Below, one piece after another: positions 7,714-17,330 of a stretch of DNA of 45,224 nt (position 1 is its first letter; each line of letters opens with the position of its first letter). The stretch is taken from the NCBI GenBank assembly GCA_946480785.1, contig CAMLLD010000054.1, positions 1-45,224 of the forward strand, read 5' to 3'. Position numbers and translations under genes: made by a program. This DNA is from an uncultured Blastocatellia bacterium. Its GTDB lineage: Bacteria > Acidobacteriota > Blastocatellia > Pyrinomonadales > Pyrinomonadaceae. The notes below the pieces were generated by a model. It searched no databases, was not told the origin of the DNA, and saw only the letters and a program-made list of their open reading frames with translations.

Positions 7714-9309
7714 TTGGCACGCTACGACGTCACAATCATCGGCGGTGGTCACAATGGTTTGGTCGCGGCCGCTTACCTTGCGAAGAGCGGGCTGAAGACG
7801 CTTGTTTTGGAGCGGCGCGAAGTGGTAGGCGGCGGCGCGGTGACGGAAGAGATCGCGCCCGGGTTTCGCGTTTCGGCGTTGGACCACACGGCCGGTCCGT
7901 TTTCCACTGAAGTCGCGAGTGACTTGAACCTGGCAAAGTCTGGTCTACAGATAATCACGCCGGAAGTTCGTGTGCTGGCGTTGTCTCCCGACGGACGAAC
8001 ACTTGGCATCTACAACGACACGGCCCGAACCGTCAGCGAAGTCAAGAAGTTTTCCGAGCACGATGCAAAGAGTTATCCGGAGTTTGAAAACAGCTTTGCG
8101 CGCATCGGCCGCGTGCTCGCGCCGCTGATCTCGATGACGCCGCCGTCGATTGATCGACCGAACAAAACGGACATGTGGGAGCTCGGGAAAGTCGGGCTCG
8201 CGTTTCGCAAGCTCGGCAAGAAGGACGAGTATCGGTTGTTGCGTTGGGGACCGATGGCGGTCGCGGATCTCGTCAGCGAGTGGTTTGAGACGGAGTTGCT
8301 GCGCGCGGTCGTGGCGGCGCGCGGGATCTATGGCGCGTTTGCTGGTCCATGGTCGGCCGGAACGAGCCTCGGATTGTTGTGGCAAGCCGCGATGGACGGC
8401 AGCCCCATCGGCTCGGCGACGTATGCGCGCGGTGGCATGGGCGCGCTTTCGACCGCGCTTGCCGAAGCTGCGAAAAAGGCTGGCGCGGAGATCCGTACGC
8501 ACGCCGCAGTTTCTGCGATTATGGGCGCTGATACTGACGCGCCGAAAGTCGTGCTCGAAGGCGGCGAAGAGATCGAGTCGCGCGTCGTTGTTTCAAATGC
8601 CGATCCACGCACGACGTTTCTCAACCTCGTCGATCCGGTCGATCTCGATCCAAACTTCCTTTCGAAGATGCGCAACTATCGCGCGCCGGGCACGGTCGCG
8701 AAGCTGAATCTCGCACTCGAAAGCCTGCCTGCTTTTCGCGGCGTGAACGGCGACGATCCGAAAACAAAACTCGGCGGGCGCATTCATATTGGTCCGGAGA
8801 TTGATTACCTCGAACGCGCGTTTGACGCGTCGAAGTATGGTGAGTTTTCGGCTGAGCCGTATCTCGACATCACGATACCGTCGCTTAACGATCCGTCGCT
8901 CGCGCCTGAAGGCAAGCACGTGATGTCGATTCACGCGCAGTTTGCGCCGTACAAAATAAAGCAAGGGGATTGGAGCACGAGGCGAGAGGAGTTTGCCGAG
9001 AACGTGCTGAGTGTTCTCGAGCGTTACGCGCCGCGCATGCGCGAGTCAATAATCGCCGCACAAGTGCTCACACCGGCAGACCTCGAACAGACTTACGGGC
9101 TCAGCGGCGGGCACATTCATCACGGCGAGCAGACGTTGGACCAGTTCTTTACGTTCCGGCCGTTGATTGGCTGGGCGCAATATCGCACGCCGCTGAAGCG
9201 TTTGTATTTGTGCGGCGCGGGGACACATCCCGGCGGCGGCCTGACCGGGCTCAACGGCGCGAACGCCGCCCGTGAAATCGCTCGCGACTTCAAGGCGGCA
9301 AAAGTTTAA
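7714..9309 (+). CDS. FAD/NAD(P)-dependent oxidoreductase, PYROXD2/CrtI-like (second paralogue)
   Basis: Tandem paralogue of the preceding gene, about 531 residues. It has the same DVTIIGGGHNGLVAAAYLA N-terminus and CGAGTHPGGGLTGLNGANAA C-terminal motif, but is clearly diverged in the substrate-facing middle. No ATG is available. TTG 7714 (ARYDVTIIGGG) fits the family start; TTG 7696 would add six residues and overlap the upstream gene by 13 nt. An AAGGA at 7691-7695 is better spaced for the later TTG, though still far. The pair may act as a heteromeric or sequential oxidase. The TAA stop abuts a dispersed repeat that fills the whole gap to the next gene. Confidence 0.84.
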   Translation: MARYDVTIIGGGHNGLVAAAYLAKSGLKTLVLERREVVGGGAVTEEIAPGFRVSALDHTAGPFSTEVASDLNLAKSGLQIITPEVRVLALSPDGRTLGIYNDTARTVSEVKKFSEHDAKSYPEFENSFARIGRVLAPLISMTPPSIDRPNKTDMWELGKVGLAFRKLGKKDEYRLLRWGPMAVADLVSEWFETELLRAVVAARGIYGAFAGPWSAGTSLGLLWQAAMDGSPIGSATYARGGMGALSTALAEAAKKAGAEIRTHAAVSAIMGADTDAPKVVLEGGEEIESRVVVSNADPRTTFLNLVDPVDLDPNFLSKMRNYRAPGTVAKLNLALESLPAFRGVNGDDPKTKLGGRIHIGPEIDYLERAFDASKYGEFSAEPYLDITIPSLNDPSLAPEGKHVMSIHAQFAPYKIKQGDWSTRREEFAENVLSVLERYAPRMRESIIAAQVLTPADLEQTYGLSGGHIHHGEQTLDQFFTFRPLIGWAQYRTPLKRLYLCGAGTHPGGGLTGLNGANAAREIARDFKAAKV

Positions 9310-9341
9310 GCCACAAATGAACACGGATAGACGCGGATCAG
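9309..9341 (+). repeat. Dispersed AGCCACAAATGAACACGG repeat filling an intergenic gap
   Basis: AGCCACAAATGAACACGGAT followed by AGACGCGGATCAG occupies exactly the space between the TAA of the second FAD gene and the ATG of the threonine aldolase gene. It belongs to the same word family as 898-931 and 14309-14385. The next gene has no other room for a ribosome binding site. Confidence 0.6.
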
Positions 9342-10370
9342 ATGCCTAAACGGAGTTTCGCAAGCGACAACAACGCGGGCGTTCACCCGGAGATAATCGA
9401 CGCGCTGCGCGCTGCGAACGAAGGCCACGTCGTTGCTTACGGCAACGATCCGTTCACCGAGCGCGCGACCAAAATCTTCCAGAAACACTTCGGCAAAGAC
9501 GTCGCCGTGTTCTTCGTTTTCGGCGGCACCGGCGCGAACGTGCTGGGCCTCAAGGCGATCACCAACTCGTACGACGCGATCGTCTGCGCGGACACCGCGC
9601 ACATCAACACCGACGAATGCGGCGCGCCCGAAAAATTCACCGGCTGCAAACTCCTGTCTGTAAAAACGCCCGACGGCAAGCTCCGCCCCGACGATATCAA
9701 ACCCTTCCTGCACGGCATCGGTGTCGAGCATCACGTGCAGCCGCGCGTGATCTCCATTTCGCAAGCGACCGAGATGGGTACTGTCTACACGAAGAGCGAA
9801 CTCAAGACGCTTGCCCGCTTCGCGCACGATCACGACATGCTGCTGCACGTCGACGGCGCGCGCCTCGCGAATGCAGCCGTAAGCCTGAACGCGAGCTTAA
9901 AAGAGATCACGACGGAAGCCGGCGTCGACGTGCTGTCGTTCGGCGGCACGAAGAACGGCATGATGTATGGCGAAGCCGTCATCTTCTTCGACAAAAAACG
10001 CGCGGCGGATTTCAAGTACATCCGCAAACAAGGCATGCACCTGCCGTCGAAAACGCGTTTCATCTCCGCGCAGTTTGCAACGCTGCTCGGCGGCGATCTG
10101 TGGCGGCGCAGCGCCGCGCACGCGAATCGAATGGCGCAGATTTTGGCGAGTGAGTTGGAAAAGATTCCGCAGATAAAAATCACCCAACCGGTCGAAGCGA
10201 ATGGTGTCTTCGCGGAGATTCCGGCGAAGTTTGTGCCCGCGCTGCAGAAGAAGTATTTCTTCTACGTTTGGGACGAAGAGACTTCGGAGTGCCGGTTCAT
10301 GGCTTCGTTCGACACGGCCGAGGACGATATTCGCGATTTCGTCGCGTTCGTGCGCAAGACGGTGAAGTGA
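9342..10370 (+). CDS. ltaE: Low-specificity L-threonine aldolase
   Basis: PLP-dependent aldolase/beta-eliminating lyase fold, 342 residues, cleaving threonine or allo-threonine to glycine and acetaldehyde. It starts with the family signature RSFASDNNAGVHPEI. The cofactor lysine is K204 in LSFGGTKNGMM, and the PLP-binding HVDGARLANA motif is upstream. It shares direction and close spacing with the two FAD genes. In this setting it may feed on, or supply, glycine linked to a methylated-glycine pathway; equally it may simply degrade the threonine made by thrBC. The start ATG 9342 follows a repeat, and no Shine-Dalgarno site is visible. Paralogous lyases with other beta-hydroxy amino acid substrates cannot be excluded. 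Confidence 0.85.
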   Translation: MPKRSFASDNNAGVHPEIIDALRAANEGHVVAYGNDPFTERATKIFQKHFGKDVAVFFVFGGTGANVLGLKAITNSYDAIVCADTAHINTDECGAPEKFTGCKLLSVKTPDGKLRPDDIKPFLHGIGVEHHVQPRVISISQATEMGTVYTKSELKTLARFAHDHDMLLHVDGARLANAAVSLNASLKEITTEAGVDVLSFGGTKNGMMYGEAVIFFDKKRAADFKYIRKQGMHLPSKTRFISAQFATLLGGDLWRRSAAHANRMAQILASELEKIPQIKITQPVEANGVFAEIPAKFVPALQKKYFFYVWDEETSECRFMASFDTAEDDIRDFVAFVRKTVK

Positions 10371-10391
10371 GCCGCCGTTCTCCCAATCAAG

Positions 10392-11789
10392 ATGATGCCG
10401 CACACATCCGTGCTTAGTATTGACGTTGGTACTTCGGGTGTTCGTGCGGCGCTGTTTGATGAAGAGGGGAACCAAGTCGAAGGTGCGCAGGCGACAACGC
10501 GCCGCGCGGTTTCGGATTTCGCCGAGCTCGATCCCGACGCGCTGGTTGATGAAGTAAAAAAGACTGTTGACGCGCTACTCACGACTCCGCTTAGCGCAGC
10601 CTCACAGATCGACACGATCGCAATCTCCGCTTTTTGGCACAGCCTGGTTGGTGTTGACGCACACGGCAAACCGACGACGCCTTTGTTGACGTGGGCCGAT
10701 ACGCGTGCGGTGCAAGACGCGAAGTCGTTGCGCGCCGAGTTTGACGAAGACGAGGTCCACGCGCGAACGGGTTGCCGCTTTCATCCGAGTTACTGGCCGG
10801 CGAAGTTGCGTTGGTTGAAACGCGAGCGGCGCGACCAATTCGACGCGACGCATCAGTGGTTGGACTTTGCTGACTACTTGTCTCGGCAGTTGTTTGATAA
10901 AGCCGCGGCCGGCGTCTCAATGGCTTCCGCTACCGGGCTCTTCGATCAACGAGCGTGCGATTGGGATTTTGCTTTTGCCGAAGCGATAGGAATTTCTAAA
11001 AGTCACCTGCCTCAAATCCAAACTAATAGATCTCCCTTAGTGGTTGGCGACGGTGCCGCGAATAACATCGGCGGTGGTTGCAGCACGAAGGACAAGATCG
11101 CGTTGATGATCGGAACGTCGGGCGCGATGCGTGTCGTGTTCGCGGGTGAGCCGCCGCGAGATCTGTCACCAGCGCTTTGGAGTTACCGAGTCGATCGCGA
11201 GCGGGTCGTCGTTGGCGGTGCGCTGTCAGACGGCGGCGGGCTGTTGCAGTGGCTGGTCCACTCTCTCAACGTCAGCGATCGAAACTTACAAGAACAACTC
11301 GCAGCGCTCGAACCCGACGCGCACGGACTCACCGTCCTCCCGTTCTGGTCGGGTGAACGCAGCACCGGCTGGCACGCTGCAGCGCGCGGCGGCATGTTTG
11401 GTTTACGCCACGACACAACCACGGTCGAGATCATTCGCGCGGCGCTCGAAGCGATCGCTTATCGCTTCGCACTGATCGCAAACGCGCTCGACGAGATCGC
11501 GCCCGGCGCCGAAATCTTCGCGACCGGCAACGCGTTACGTTCGTCGCCCGTGTGGTTGCAGATCATCGCCGACGTTTTAGGGCGTCCGGTGCTGTTCGGC
11601 GGCGCGCCCGAAGCGTCGATCCGCGGCGCTGCCTTGCTTGCGCTGGAGGCGGTGGGCAAAATAGCAAACATCGAAGCAGTTCCGGTTGTAGTCGACGAGG
11701 TTTTCGAACCCGACATGCAGCGACACGCGCGCTATCGCGAAGGTCTCGCGCGGCAACAAGATCTGTACACCCGATTGTTCGATCACTAA
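10392..11789 (+). CDS. FGGY-family sugar kinase, probably gluconokinase
   Basis: Sugar kinase of 465 residues with the FGGY N-terminal ATPase motif ([19 protein letters not shown]). The mid-protein phosphate motif is [12 protein letters not shown], and the C-terminal block ([20 protein letters not shown]) lies close to [19 protein letters not shown]. Family members phosphorylate gluconate, xylulose, glycerol and related sugars. The immediate neighbours are transketolase and ribose-5-phosphate isomerase B, so entry of a sugar acid or pentulose into the pentose phosphate pathway is likely. Gluconokinase is the best single guess, xylulokinase the main alternative. It begins at ATG 10392, 21 nt after the aldolase gene. 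Confidence 0.8.
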   Translation: MMPHTSVLSIDVGTSGVRAALFDEEGNQVEGAQATTRRAVSDFAELDPDALVDEVKKTVDALLTTPLSAASQIDTIAISAFWHSLVGVDAHGKPTTPLLTWADTRAVQDAKSLRAEFDEDEVHARTGCRFHPSYWPAKLRWLKRERRDQFDATHQWLDFADYLSRQLFDKAAAGVSMASATGLFDQRACDWDFAFAEAIGISKSHLPQIQTNRSPLVVGDGAANNIGGGCSTKDKIALMIGTSGAMRVVFAGEPPRDLSPALWSYRVDRERVVVGGALSDGGGLLQWLVHSLNVSDRNLQEQLAALEPDAHGLTVLPFWSGERSTGWHAAARGGMFGLRHDTTTVEIIRAALEAIAYRFALIANALDEIAPGAEIFATGNALRSSPVWLQIIADVLGRPVLFGGAPEASIRGAALLALEAVGKIANIEAVPVVVDEVFEPDMQRHARYREGLARQQDLYTRLFDH

Positions 11790-11809
11790 GAACGCAGGAT
11801 ACGCAACTA

Positions 11810-13852
11810 ATGAGCGCACCTTTGCCGAAAGAAAATTCCAACACCACTCCCGAACTCGATCAACTCTGCATCAACACCATTCGCGCGCTGACACTCGACG
11901 CCGTGCAAAAAGCGAAGTCGGGCCATCCCGGCCTGCCGCTCGGCGCCGCGCCGATGGCTTACGTGCTGTGGACGCGTTTCCTGCGACACAATCCAAAGAA
12001 CCCGAAGTGGCACAATCGCGATCGCTTCCTGCTCTCAGCGGGCCACGGTTCGATGTTGCTCTATTCGCTGCTGCACCTGACCGGCTACGATCTGCCGCTC
12101 GACGAGATAAAGCATTTTCGCCAGTGGGGCTCGATGACGCCGGGCCATCCGGAATACGGACTCACGCCGGGCGTCGAGATCACCACCGGTCCACTCGGCC
12201 AGGGCTTCGCTAACGGCGTCGGCATGGCGATGGGCGCGGCGCATCTCGGCGCGCGCTTCAACCGCGACGGCTTTCCGCTCATCGATCACCACGTCTACGC
12301 GATCGTCTCGGACGGCGACTTGATGGAAGGCGTCGCGTCCGAAGCGGCTTCGCTCGCCGGCCATCTGAAACTCGGCAAGCTGATCTATCTCTACGACGAC
12401 AACCACGTCACGATTGAAGGCTTCACGGATCTCGCTTTCAACGAAGACGTGCCGAAGCGCTTTGAAGCGTACGGCTGGCACACGCACACGGTTGAAGACG
12501 GCAACAATCTCGGCGCGATCGAAGACGCGATCCGAGAGGCGCAGGCGGTAGAAGATCGGCCGAGCCTGATTTCAGTGAAGACGATCATCGGCTTCGGCAT
12601 GACGACGCAGGGCACGCGCAAAGCGCACAGCGATCCGCCCGGTGAAGACGCGGTCAAGGAAGCGAAGCGCCATCTCGGCTGGCCGGAAGACAAGGAGTTT
12701 TACATTCCCGACGAGGCGCTGGCCCATTATCGTGAAGCGATCGATCGCGGTGCGCAGCTCGAGTCTGAGTGGCACGAGTTGGTCCAGCGTTACGAAACGT
12801 CGTTTGCGGACGAAGGCAAACAGTTCGCGGTGACGATGAGCGGCGAGCTTCCCGCCGGTTGGGAAGATCACCTGCCGAAGTTTGAAAACACGAAAGAGAT
12901 TGCGACGCGCGTGGCGAGCGGCGAGGTCATCAACGCGCTCGCGCCGGTGCTGCCGATGTTGATTGGCGGCTCCGCGGACCTCGGCGTTTCCAACAACACC
13001 GACATCAAGGACGGAAAGAGTTTCGAAGCCGGATCTTACGACGGCCGCATTCTGCACTTCGGCGTCCGCGAGCATGCGATGGGCTCCGCGCTGACGGGCA
13101 TGTCGTTGAACGGCGGTTTGATTCCGTATGGCGGCACGTTCCTGACGTTCTCGGATTACATGCGTCCGGCGATCCGTTTGGCGTGTTTGTCGGAAGTGCA
13201 GGTCGTTTATGTTTTCACGCACGACTCGGTGGGGCTTGGTGAGGATGGTCCAACGCACCAACCGATCGAACAGCTCGCGGCGTTGCGCGCGATCCCGCAC
13301 CTGTTTGTGATTCGTCCGGCGGATCCGGCGGAGACGAGTGAGGCATGGCGGATCGCAATCCTGCGGCGACACGCGCCGACAGCGTTGGCGTTAACGCGCC
13401 AGAAAGTCGCGGTGATCGATCGGCAGCGCTTTGCAGCGGCGGAGGGTTTGCGGCGCGGTGGTTACGTGCTCGCGGAAGCAGAGACTGCGGACGGTGTCGC
13501 GACGACGCCGAAGTTGATCTTGATCGCGACGGGTTCGGAGGTCGGGTTGACGCTCGAAGCGCGTGAGAAGTTGCAGGCGGAAGGTACGCCGACGCGCGTG
13601 GTTTCGTTGCCATGCTTTGAGTTGTTCGAGGAGCAAACGCAAGAGTATCGCGACGAGGTGTTGCCGCCCGCAGTGACTGCGCGGCTCGCGGTCGAAGCGG
13701 GTGTTTGTCAGGGATGGGATCGGTACGTGGGGATGCGCGGCGCGATGATTTGTCTGAATCGGTTCGGTGGATCTGCGCCGGGTGAAGTTGCGTTGCGCGA
13801 GCTCGGCTTCAATGTCGAGAACGTGCTCACGAAAGCGCGGGCGTTGCTGTAG
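11810..13852 (+). CDS. tkt: Transketolase
   Basis: Thiamine-diphosphate enzyme that moves two-carbon units between ketoses and aldoses in the non-oxidative pentose phosphate pathway. The 680-residue length is typical. Diagnostic motifs are [16 protein letters not shown] near the N-terminus, [18 protein letters not shown], the ThDP/metal motif [14 protein letters not shown], and the pyrimidine-domain [18 protein letters not shown]. The frame is open back to 11552, but that part overlaps the kinase gene; ATG 11810 is the family start, 20 nt after the kinase stop. It is cotranscribed with the kinase and rpiB. Confidence 0.97.
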   Translation: MSAPLPKENSNTTPELDQLCINTIRALTLDAVQKAKSGHPGLPLGAAPMAYVLWTRFLRHNPKNPKWHNRDRFLLSAGHGSMLLYSLLHLTGYDLPLDEIKHFRQWGSMTPGHPEYGLTPGVEITTGPLGQGFANGVGMAMGAAHLGARFNRDGFPLIDHHVYAIVSDGDLMEGVASEAASLAGHLKLGKLIYLYDDNHVTIEGFTDLAFNEDVPKRFEAYGWHTHTVEDGNNLGAIEDAIREAQAVEDRPSLISVKTIIGFGMTTQGTRKAHSDPPGEDAVKEAKRHLGWPEDKEFYIPDEALAHYREAIDRGAQLESEWHELVQRYETSFADEGKQFAVTMSGELPAGWEDHLPKFENTKEIATRVASGEVINALAPVLPMLIGGSADLGVSNNTDIKDGKSFEAGSYDGRILHFGVREHAMGSALTGMSLNGGLIPYGGTFLTFSDYMRPAIRLACLSEVQVVYVFTHDSVGLGEDGPTHQPIEQLAALRAIPHLFVIRPADPAETSEAWRIAILRRHAPTALALTRQKVAVIDRQRFAAAEGLRRGGYVLAEAETADGVATTPKLILIATGSEVGLTLEAREKLQAEGTPTRVVSLPCFELFEEQTQEYRDEVLPPAVTARLAVEAGVCQGWDRYVGMRGAMICLNRFGGSAPGEVALRELGFNVENVLTKARALL

Positions 13853-13871
13853 AAAAGTTTAACTAGAGACG

Positions 13872-14330
13872 ATGCGTATTGCAGTTGGCGCGGATCATGG
13901 TGGGTACCCGCTCAATGAACGAGTGATCGACGAGCTGCGCCACGCCGGCCACGAGATCACTGACTTCGGCACTCACGACGGCTCAGTTCCCGACGACTAT
14001 CCTGACTACGCAAAACAAGTCGGCGAAGCTGTGCAGAGCGGCGCCGCGGAGATCGGAATTCTGATCTGCGGCAGTGGTGTGGGCGCGGCGGTCGCGGCGA
14101 ACAAACTGCGCGGTATTCGCGCGGCGCTTTGCGGCGACACGTACTCCGGGCACCAGTCACGCGAACACGACGATTGCAACGTTCTCTGTCTCGGTGCGCG
14201 CGTGGTCGGAGTCGAGCTCGCGCTCGAGATTATGCGCGCGTTTGTAGGCGCGAAGTTTACGGGTGAAGAACGTCACGTCCGCCGCCTCGCGAAGGTCGCT
14301 GCAATGGAAGCCACAGACAAACACGGATGA
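13872..14330 (+). CDS. rpiB: Ribose-5-phosphate isomerase B
   Basis: Interconverts ribose 5-phosphate and ribulose 5-phosphate; 152 residues, the usual size of RpiB/LacAB-family proteins. D8-H9-G10-G11 forms the phosphate-site start, and C66 in ILICGSGVGAAVAANK is the catalytic cysteine. It lies 19 nt after tkt. The last residues (EATDKHG) and the stop codon are encoded by the left arm of a dispersed-repeat hairpin, so the C-terminal tail has been shaped by repeat insertion. Confidence 0.95.
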   Translation: MRIAVGADHGGYPLNERVIDELRHAGHEITDFGTHDGSVPDDYPDYAKQVGEAVQSGAAEIGILICGSGVGAAVAANKLRGIRAALCGDTYSGHQSREHDDCNVLCLGARVVGVELALEIMRAFVGAKFTGEERHVRRLAKVAAMEATDKHG

Positions 14331-14385
14331 CACGGACACCTTACTGATTTAAGTGGTCCGTGTTCGTTCGTGCTTGTCTGTGGCT
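14309..14385. terminator. Long repeat-derived hairpin between convergent genes
   Basis: The arms 14309-14340 and 14355-14385 are imperfect inverted copies (AGCCACAGACAAACACGG against its complement) around a 14-nt loop. The left arm contains the rpiB stop and the right arm contains part of the lipid-kinase stop. The hairpin lies where transcripts from both strands must end. There is no clear T-run, so bidirectional termination is inferred from the position and stem length. Confidence 0.6.
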
Positions 14386-15400
14386 AAACCAAAAATCTCA
14401 AAGCGCGGGGTAGCACCCGAAACTCCACCGGCGTCACCCCTCTGACATTTCCGTCAGCTTCCAACGGCATCGCATCCTGCAGCAGCAACGTTTCGATCCG
14501 CACCTGCGCGCCCTGCGTCAGCGTCACTTTCGGATTCTTCAAATGGCCGCCGGTGTGAATGCGTGAAAGCTCGGTGACGACGTTCGCGCGCGACAACCCT
14601 GACGCGGTGACGACGTCGAGTTTGCCGTCGTCGAGCCGCGCCTCCGTCGAAAACATCATGCCGCCACCCGCGTAAAGACCGTTCGCCACGCCGACGAGGT
14701 TCATTGGTCCATCGACCACGACGCGATCGTCAACTGTCACGCGCACGCGGCGTTCGCGCCAGGCAGCAAGCGCACCGACAGCCGCGAACACAAAGCGAAA
14801 CTCACCCGAGAACCTGCGCATAAACGCACCCTGCGCCGCAACACGGCCAGCCGTCTCGCCACCGATGCCCATCGTCGACGCATTCAAACATATGAAGGGC
14901 CTTTGAAAACCATCACAGCGGCCGTAGAGAACGTCGATTCTCCGCGCCACTCCGTGGCTTGTTCTTTCGGTGTCACTGTCACCGTGCTCGCTACGACTCT
15001 CGTGAACTCTACTTTCGCTGCTGCTACTGTAAGCGACAAGCGTGTCGATCCACTCCTTTAGTGGCGCACGCTTGCGCCGCAATCCCCGCGCGAAGTCGTC
15101 GCCGGTACCGGCGGGCAAAATAGCGAGCGTGGCTTCAGGATTGATCGGCGTGGGTGGTTGGTCGAGATCGTCGTGGAACTGGAAGAAACCTTCGGCGGCT
15201 TCGCTCAACGTACCGTCACCGCCGACAACTACGATCAGTTGCTCACCAGCATTAAGGGCGACGCGTGCTTGCAGCGTTGCGTCGCCCTTTCGTTCAGTGT
15301 GGTAGGTTTTGTAACTGACGCCCGCTGCGTCAAGTTCGTGTTTGATCGTCGGCCATGATTGAAGCGCTTTGGCCGCAACCTTATTGACGATGATCAGCAC
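14384..15400 (-). CDS. Diacylglycerol kinase-family lipid kinase (YegS/DagK type)
   Basis: Cytoplasmic lipid kinase fold, 338 residues. The nucleotide-binding motif VVVGGDGTLSEAAEG is at 58-71, and ILPAGTGDDFARGL follows near 94-107. The C-terminal sandwich domain follows, with DVVTASGLSR. Family members phosphorylate diacylglycerol, sphingoid bases or related lipids. Residues about 123-151 form a Ser/Arg/His-rich stretch that interrupts the usual spacing between the first domain and the RRID strand and looks like an in-frame insertion. Translation starts at GTG 15400, overlapping the stop of the CtpA gene as TAGTG, so the two genes are coupled. Confidence 0.85.
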   Translation of the reverse strand: MLIIVNKVAAKALQSWPTIKHELDAAGVSYKTYHTERKGDATLQARVALNAGEQLIVVVGGDGTLSEAAEGFFQFHDDLDQPPTPINPEATLAILPAGTGDDFARGLRRKRAPLKEWIDTLVAYSSSSESRVHESRSEHGDSDTERTSHGVARRIDVLYGRCDGFQRPFICLNASTMGIGGETAGRVAAQGAFMRRFSGEFRFVFAAVGALAAWRERRVRVTVDDRVVVDGPMNLVGVANGLYAGGGMMFSTEARLDDGKLDVVTASGLSRANVVTELSRIHTGGHLKNPKVTLTQGAQVRIETLLLQDAMPLEADGNVRGVTPVEFRVLPRALRFLV

Positions 15401-17106
15401 TACCCGCGAGCGCGGGCGCGACTCGCCGCGAGCGCGAGTTCGCGAGCGCGCGGCATCGCGTCCACGGCGCGCGCGATCTGCGGATCCGCGTCGTTGAAAA
15501 CCTGCGTCGCCGTGCGGAAACCATAAGCCGCCGACAGCAGGTTGTAGCGCAACTGTCTCTCCGCAAACGCCCGCGACTTATCGAGTTGATCCGCCGTCAC
15601 CTTGAACCCCGGCTTCGCGGCGGCAAACTTCTTCAACTGCGCAAACAACGCGTCAGTCACGGGGAAGTCTTCTTCCGCGAGATCGTGGTCAAACTCGATC
15701 GGCCGCTGAATGCGATACGAATCGAAGCCCTGCACGCGTCCCGCCGTCAGTTCGAGCGAGAAGGCAAACAGCACGTCGCGCAAGTGACGCTCGGCCGCAT
15801 TCGTGGTGCCAGGCTTCACGACTTCGTCCGGCGAGATGCCGCCGCCCCCGTAGACCGCACGGCCCGTGTCTGTATGACTTTCCGGTCCGGCTTGGGGTGT
15901 GGTTTGCGCGGTCTTGTCGGCCGCGAGCCCGCCTGGGAAGTAGTAGTTGTAAAAACCGCCGTTCGAGTAGTCGCGCTGAATCAGGCGGCCCGATGGCGTG
16001 AAGTATTTGGCGATCGTCAGCAACAACGCTGAGTCGTAGTCCAACTGAAACGGAAACTGCACGAGGCCTTTGCCGAACGTCGTTTCACCGACGATCAACG
16101 CGCGGTCGTGATCCTGAAGCGCGCCCGCCACGATTTCCGCCGCGGAAGCCGTCTCGCCATTAACCAGCACGACAATCGGCACGGTGTCCGGATGTTCGTT
16201 GACCGCCGCGTAATCCTGCGAGCTGTCGCGGAAGCGACCCTTCTGCGAAACGATCATCTGGCCGCGCTGGAGGAACGTATTCGCCACGCGCACGGCTTGA
16301 ATCAGCAGTCCGCCGCGATTGCCGCGCAGGTCGAGCACGAGCATGTTCATGCCTTTGCTGTGCAGGAACTTCAGCGCCTGATCAAATTCGTCGGCAGTCG
16401 TCAGGTTGAACCCGCCCGTCATGCCCACGTAGCCGACGCCCGGGCGCAGCATGTAAGCCTGCGCGATCGACGGCAGCGACACCGCATCGCGCACGATGTT
16501 TACGGTTTCAGACGAATGATCGGCTGGATGCTCCACCGTGACTTTCACCGTGGTGTCGCGCGGCCCGAGGAGAAACTTGCGCACTTCCGGATAGGTCTTG
16601 CCCTTCATCGACTGGCCGTCGACCGCGGTGATCTTGTCGCCAAACCGGAGTCCGGCACGCTGCGCGGGCGAACCGGGGAACGTAGCGCGGATGTAGGTAT
16701 TGACGTCGTTACCCTCGCGCATGTCCTCGATGGTGGCGCCGATGCCGAAGTATTCGGAACGTTGTTCGGTACGGAACGAGGCGTATTCGATCGGATCGAA
16801 GTAAGTCGAGTGTGGATCGAGCACGCTGAGCATGCCGCTGATCGACGACTTGAAGATCGAGTTGTAGTCCAGCTTGCGCCCGTCAATGTGGTTCGACTGA
16901 ATTACTGAGAGAGCTTCCGAGAGGTCGCTCTTGATCATCGGCGCGGTAACAACACCCCTGTTGGTTGAACCGGTGGTTGCAGTAGAGCGCTCGGGAGTGG
17001 ACGTGGCCCGGCGGGCCGAACGATTTTGCTGAGCGAGAATGAATGCGGGAAGTGTTAGAGCGAAAACAAGGAAAAGAATTCCCGGGGCAAAAGAGCTTTT
17101 TCTCAC
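15400..17106 (-). CDS. ctpA: S41-family C-terminal processing protease (CtpA-like)
   Basis: Secreted or periplasmic serine protease of 568 residues. A signal peptide (RKSSFAPGILFLVFALTLPA, cleavage near AQQ) is followed by a low-complexity Ser/Thr segment and an N-terminal helical domain. A PDZ domain follows at about 115-195 (FGIGATIEDM ... AGLRFGDKITAVDGQSM), then the S41 catalytic core. The catalytic dyad is Ser321 in NGETASAAEIV and Lys346 in TTFGKGLVQ. The gene starts with GTG 17106, preceded by a strong AGGAGG five bases upstream. It is coupled to the lipid kinase gene. Such proteases process or degrade exported proteins with exposed C-termini. A C-terminal extension of about 120 residues beyond the core is present. 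Confidence 0.92.
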   Translation of the reverse strand: MRKSSFAPGILFLVFALTLPAFILAQQNRSARRATSTPERSTATTGSTNRGVVTAPMIKSDLSEALSVIQSNHIDGRKLDYNSIFKSSISGMLSVLDPHSTYFDPIEYASFRTEQRSEYFGIGATIEDMREGNDVNTYIRATFPGSPAQRAGLRFGDKITAVDGQSMKGKTYPEVRKFLLGPRDTTVKVTVEHPADHSSETVNIVRDAVSLPSIAQAYMLRPGVGYVGMTGGFNLTTADEFDQALKFLHSKGMNMLVLDLRGNRGGLLIQAVRVANTFLQRGQMIVSQKGRFRDSSQDYAAVNEHPDTVPIVVLVNGETASAAEIVAGALQDHDRALIVGETTFGKGLVQFPFQLDYDSALLLTIAKYFTPSGRLIQRDYSNGGFYNYYFPGGLAADKTAQTTPQAGPESHTDTGRAVYGGGGISPDEVVKPGTTNAAERHLRDVLFAFSLELTAGRVQGFDSYRIQRPIEFDHDLAEEDFPVTDALFAQLKKFAAAKPGFKVTADQLDKSRAFAERQLRYNLLSAAYGFRTATQVFNDADPQIARAVDAMPRARELALAASRARARG

Positions 17107-17330
17107 GCAAGCCTCCTAAAACTTGGATACAGCTAATGACTACCGGTTCGGGGTCGGCCGGGCTTCCATTCAAGGCCGGGTTTCAGGCGGAAACTCGGGG
17201 ACGCCAGAATAACACGAAGAGCCTGAGCTTTTGTAGATGCGCTCGCATGGTTTTTCGTCGCCCGCGAATCTCGCATCCTCATGTATTATTGGGCCTAAGC
17301 TCTAAACGACAATTCGCCGGAGGAAGTTGA
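17107..17330. other. Divergent intergenic region
   Basis: The 224 nt separate the CtpA-like protease (minus) and the dipeptidase (plus). It contains the AGGAGG site of the protease gene, a TATTAT (17284-17289) that could be a -10 element for the dipeptidase without a clear -35, and GGAGGA just before ATG 17331. No RNA gene or further open frame is convincing. Confidence 0.5.

Noticed and set aside
6125..9309. Carotenoid biosynthesis (phytoene desaturase) interpretation of the FAD pair
   Set aside because: No crtB, crtY or related gene is near, and the motifs (GGGHNGLV, THPGGGIMG) are those of the PYROXD2 side of the family.
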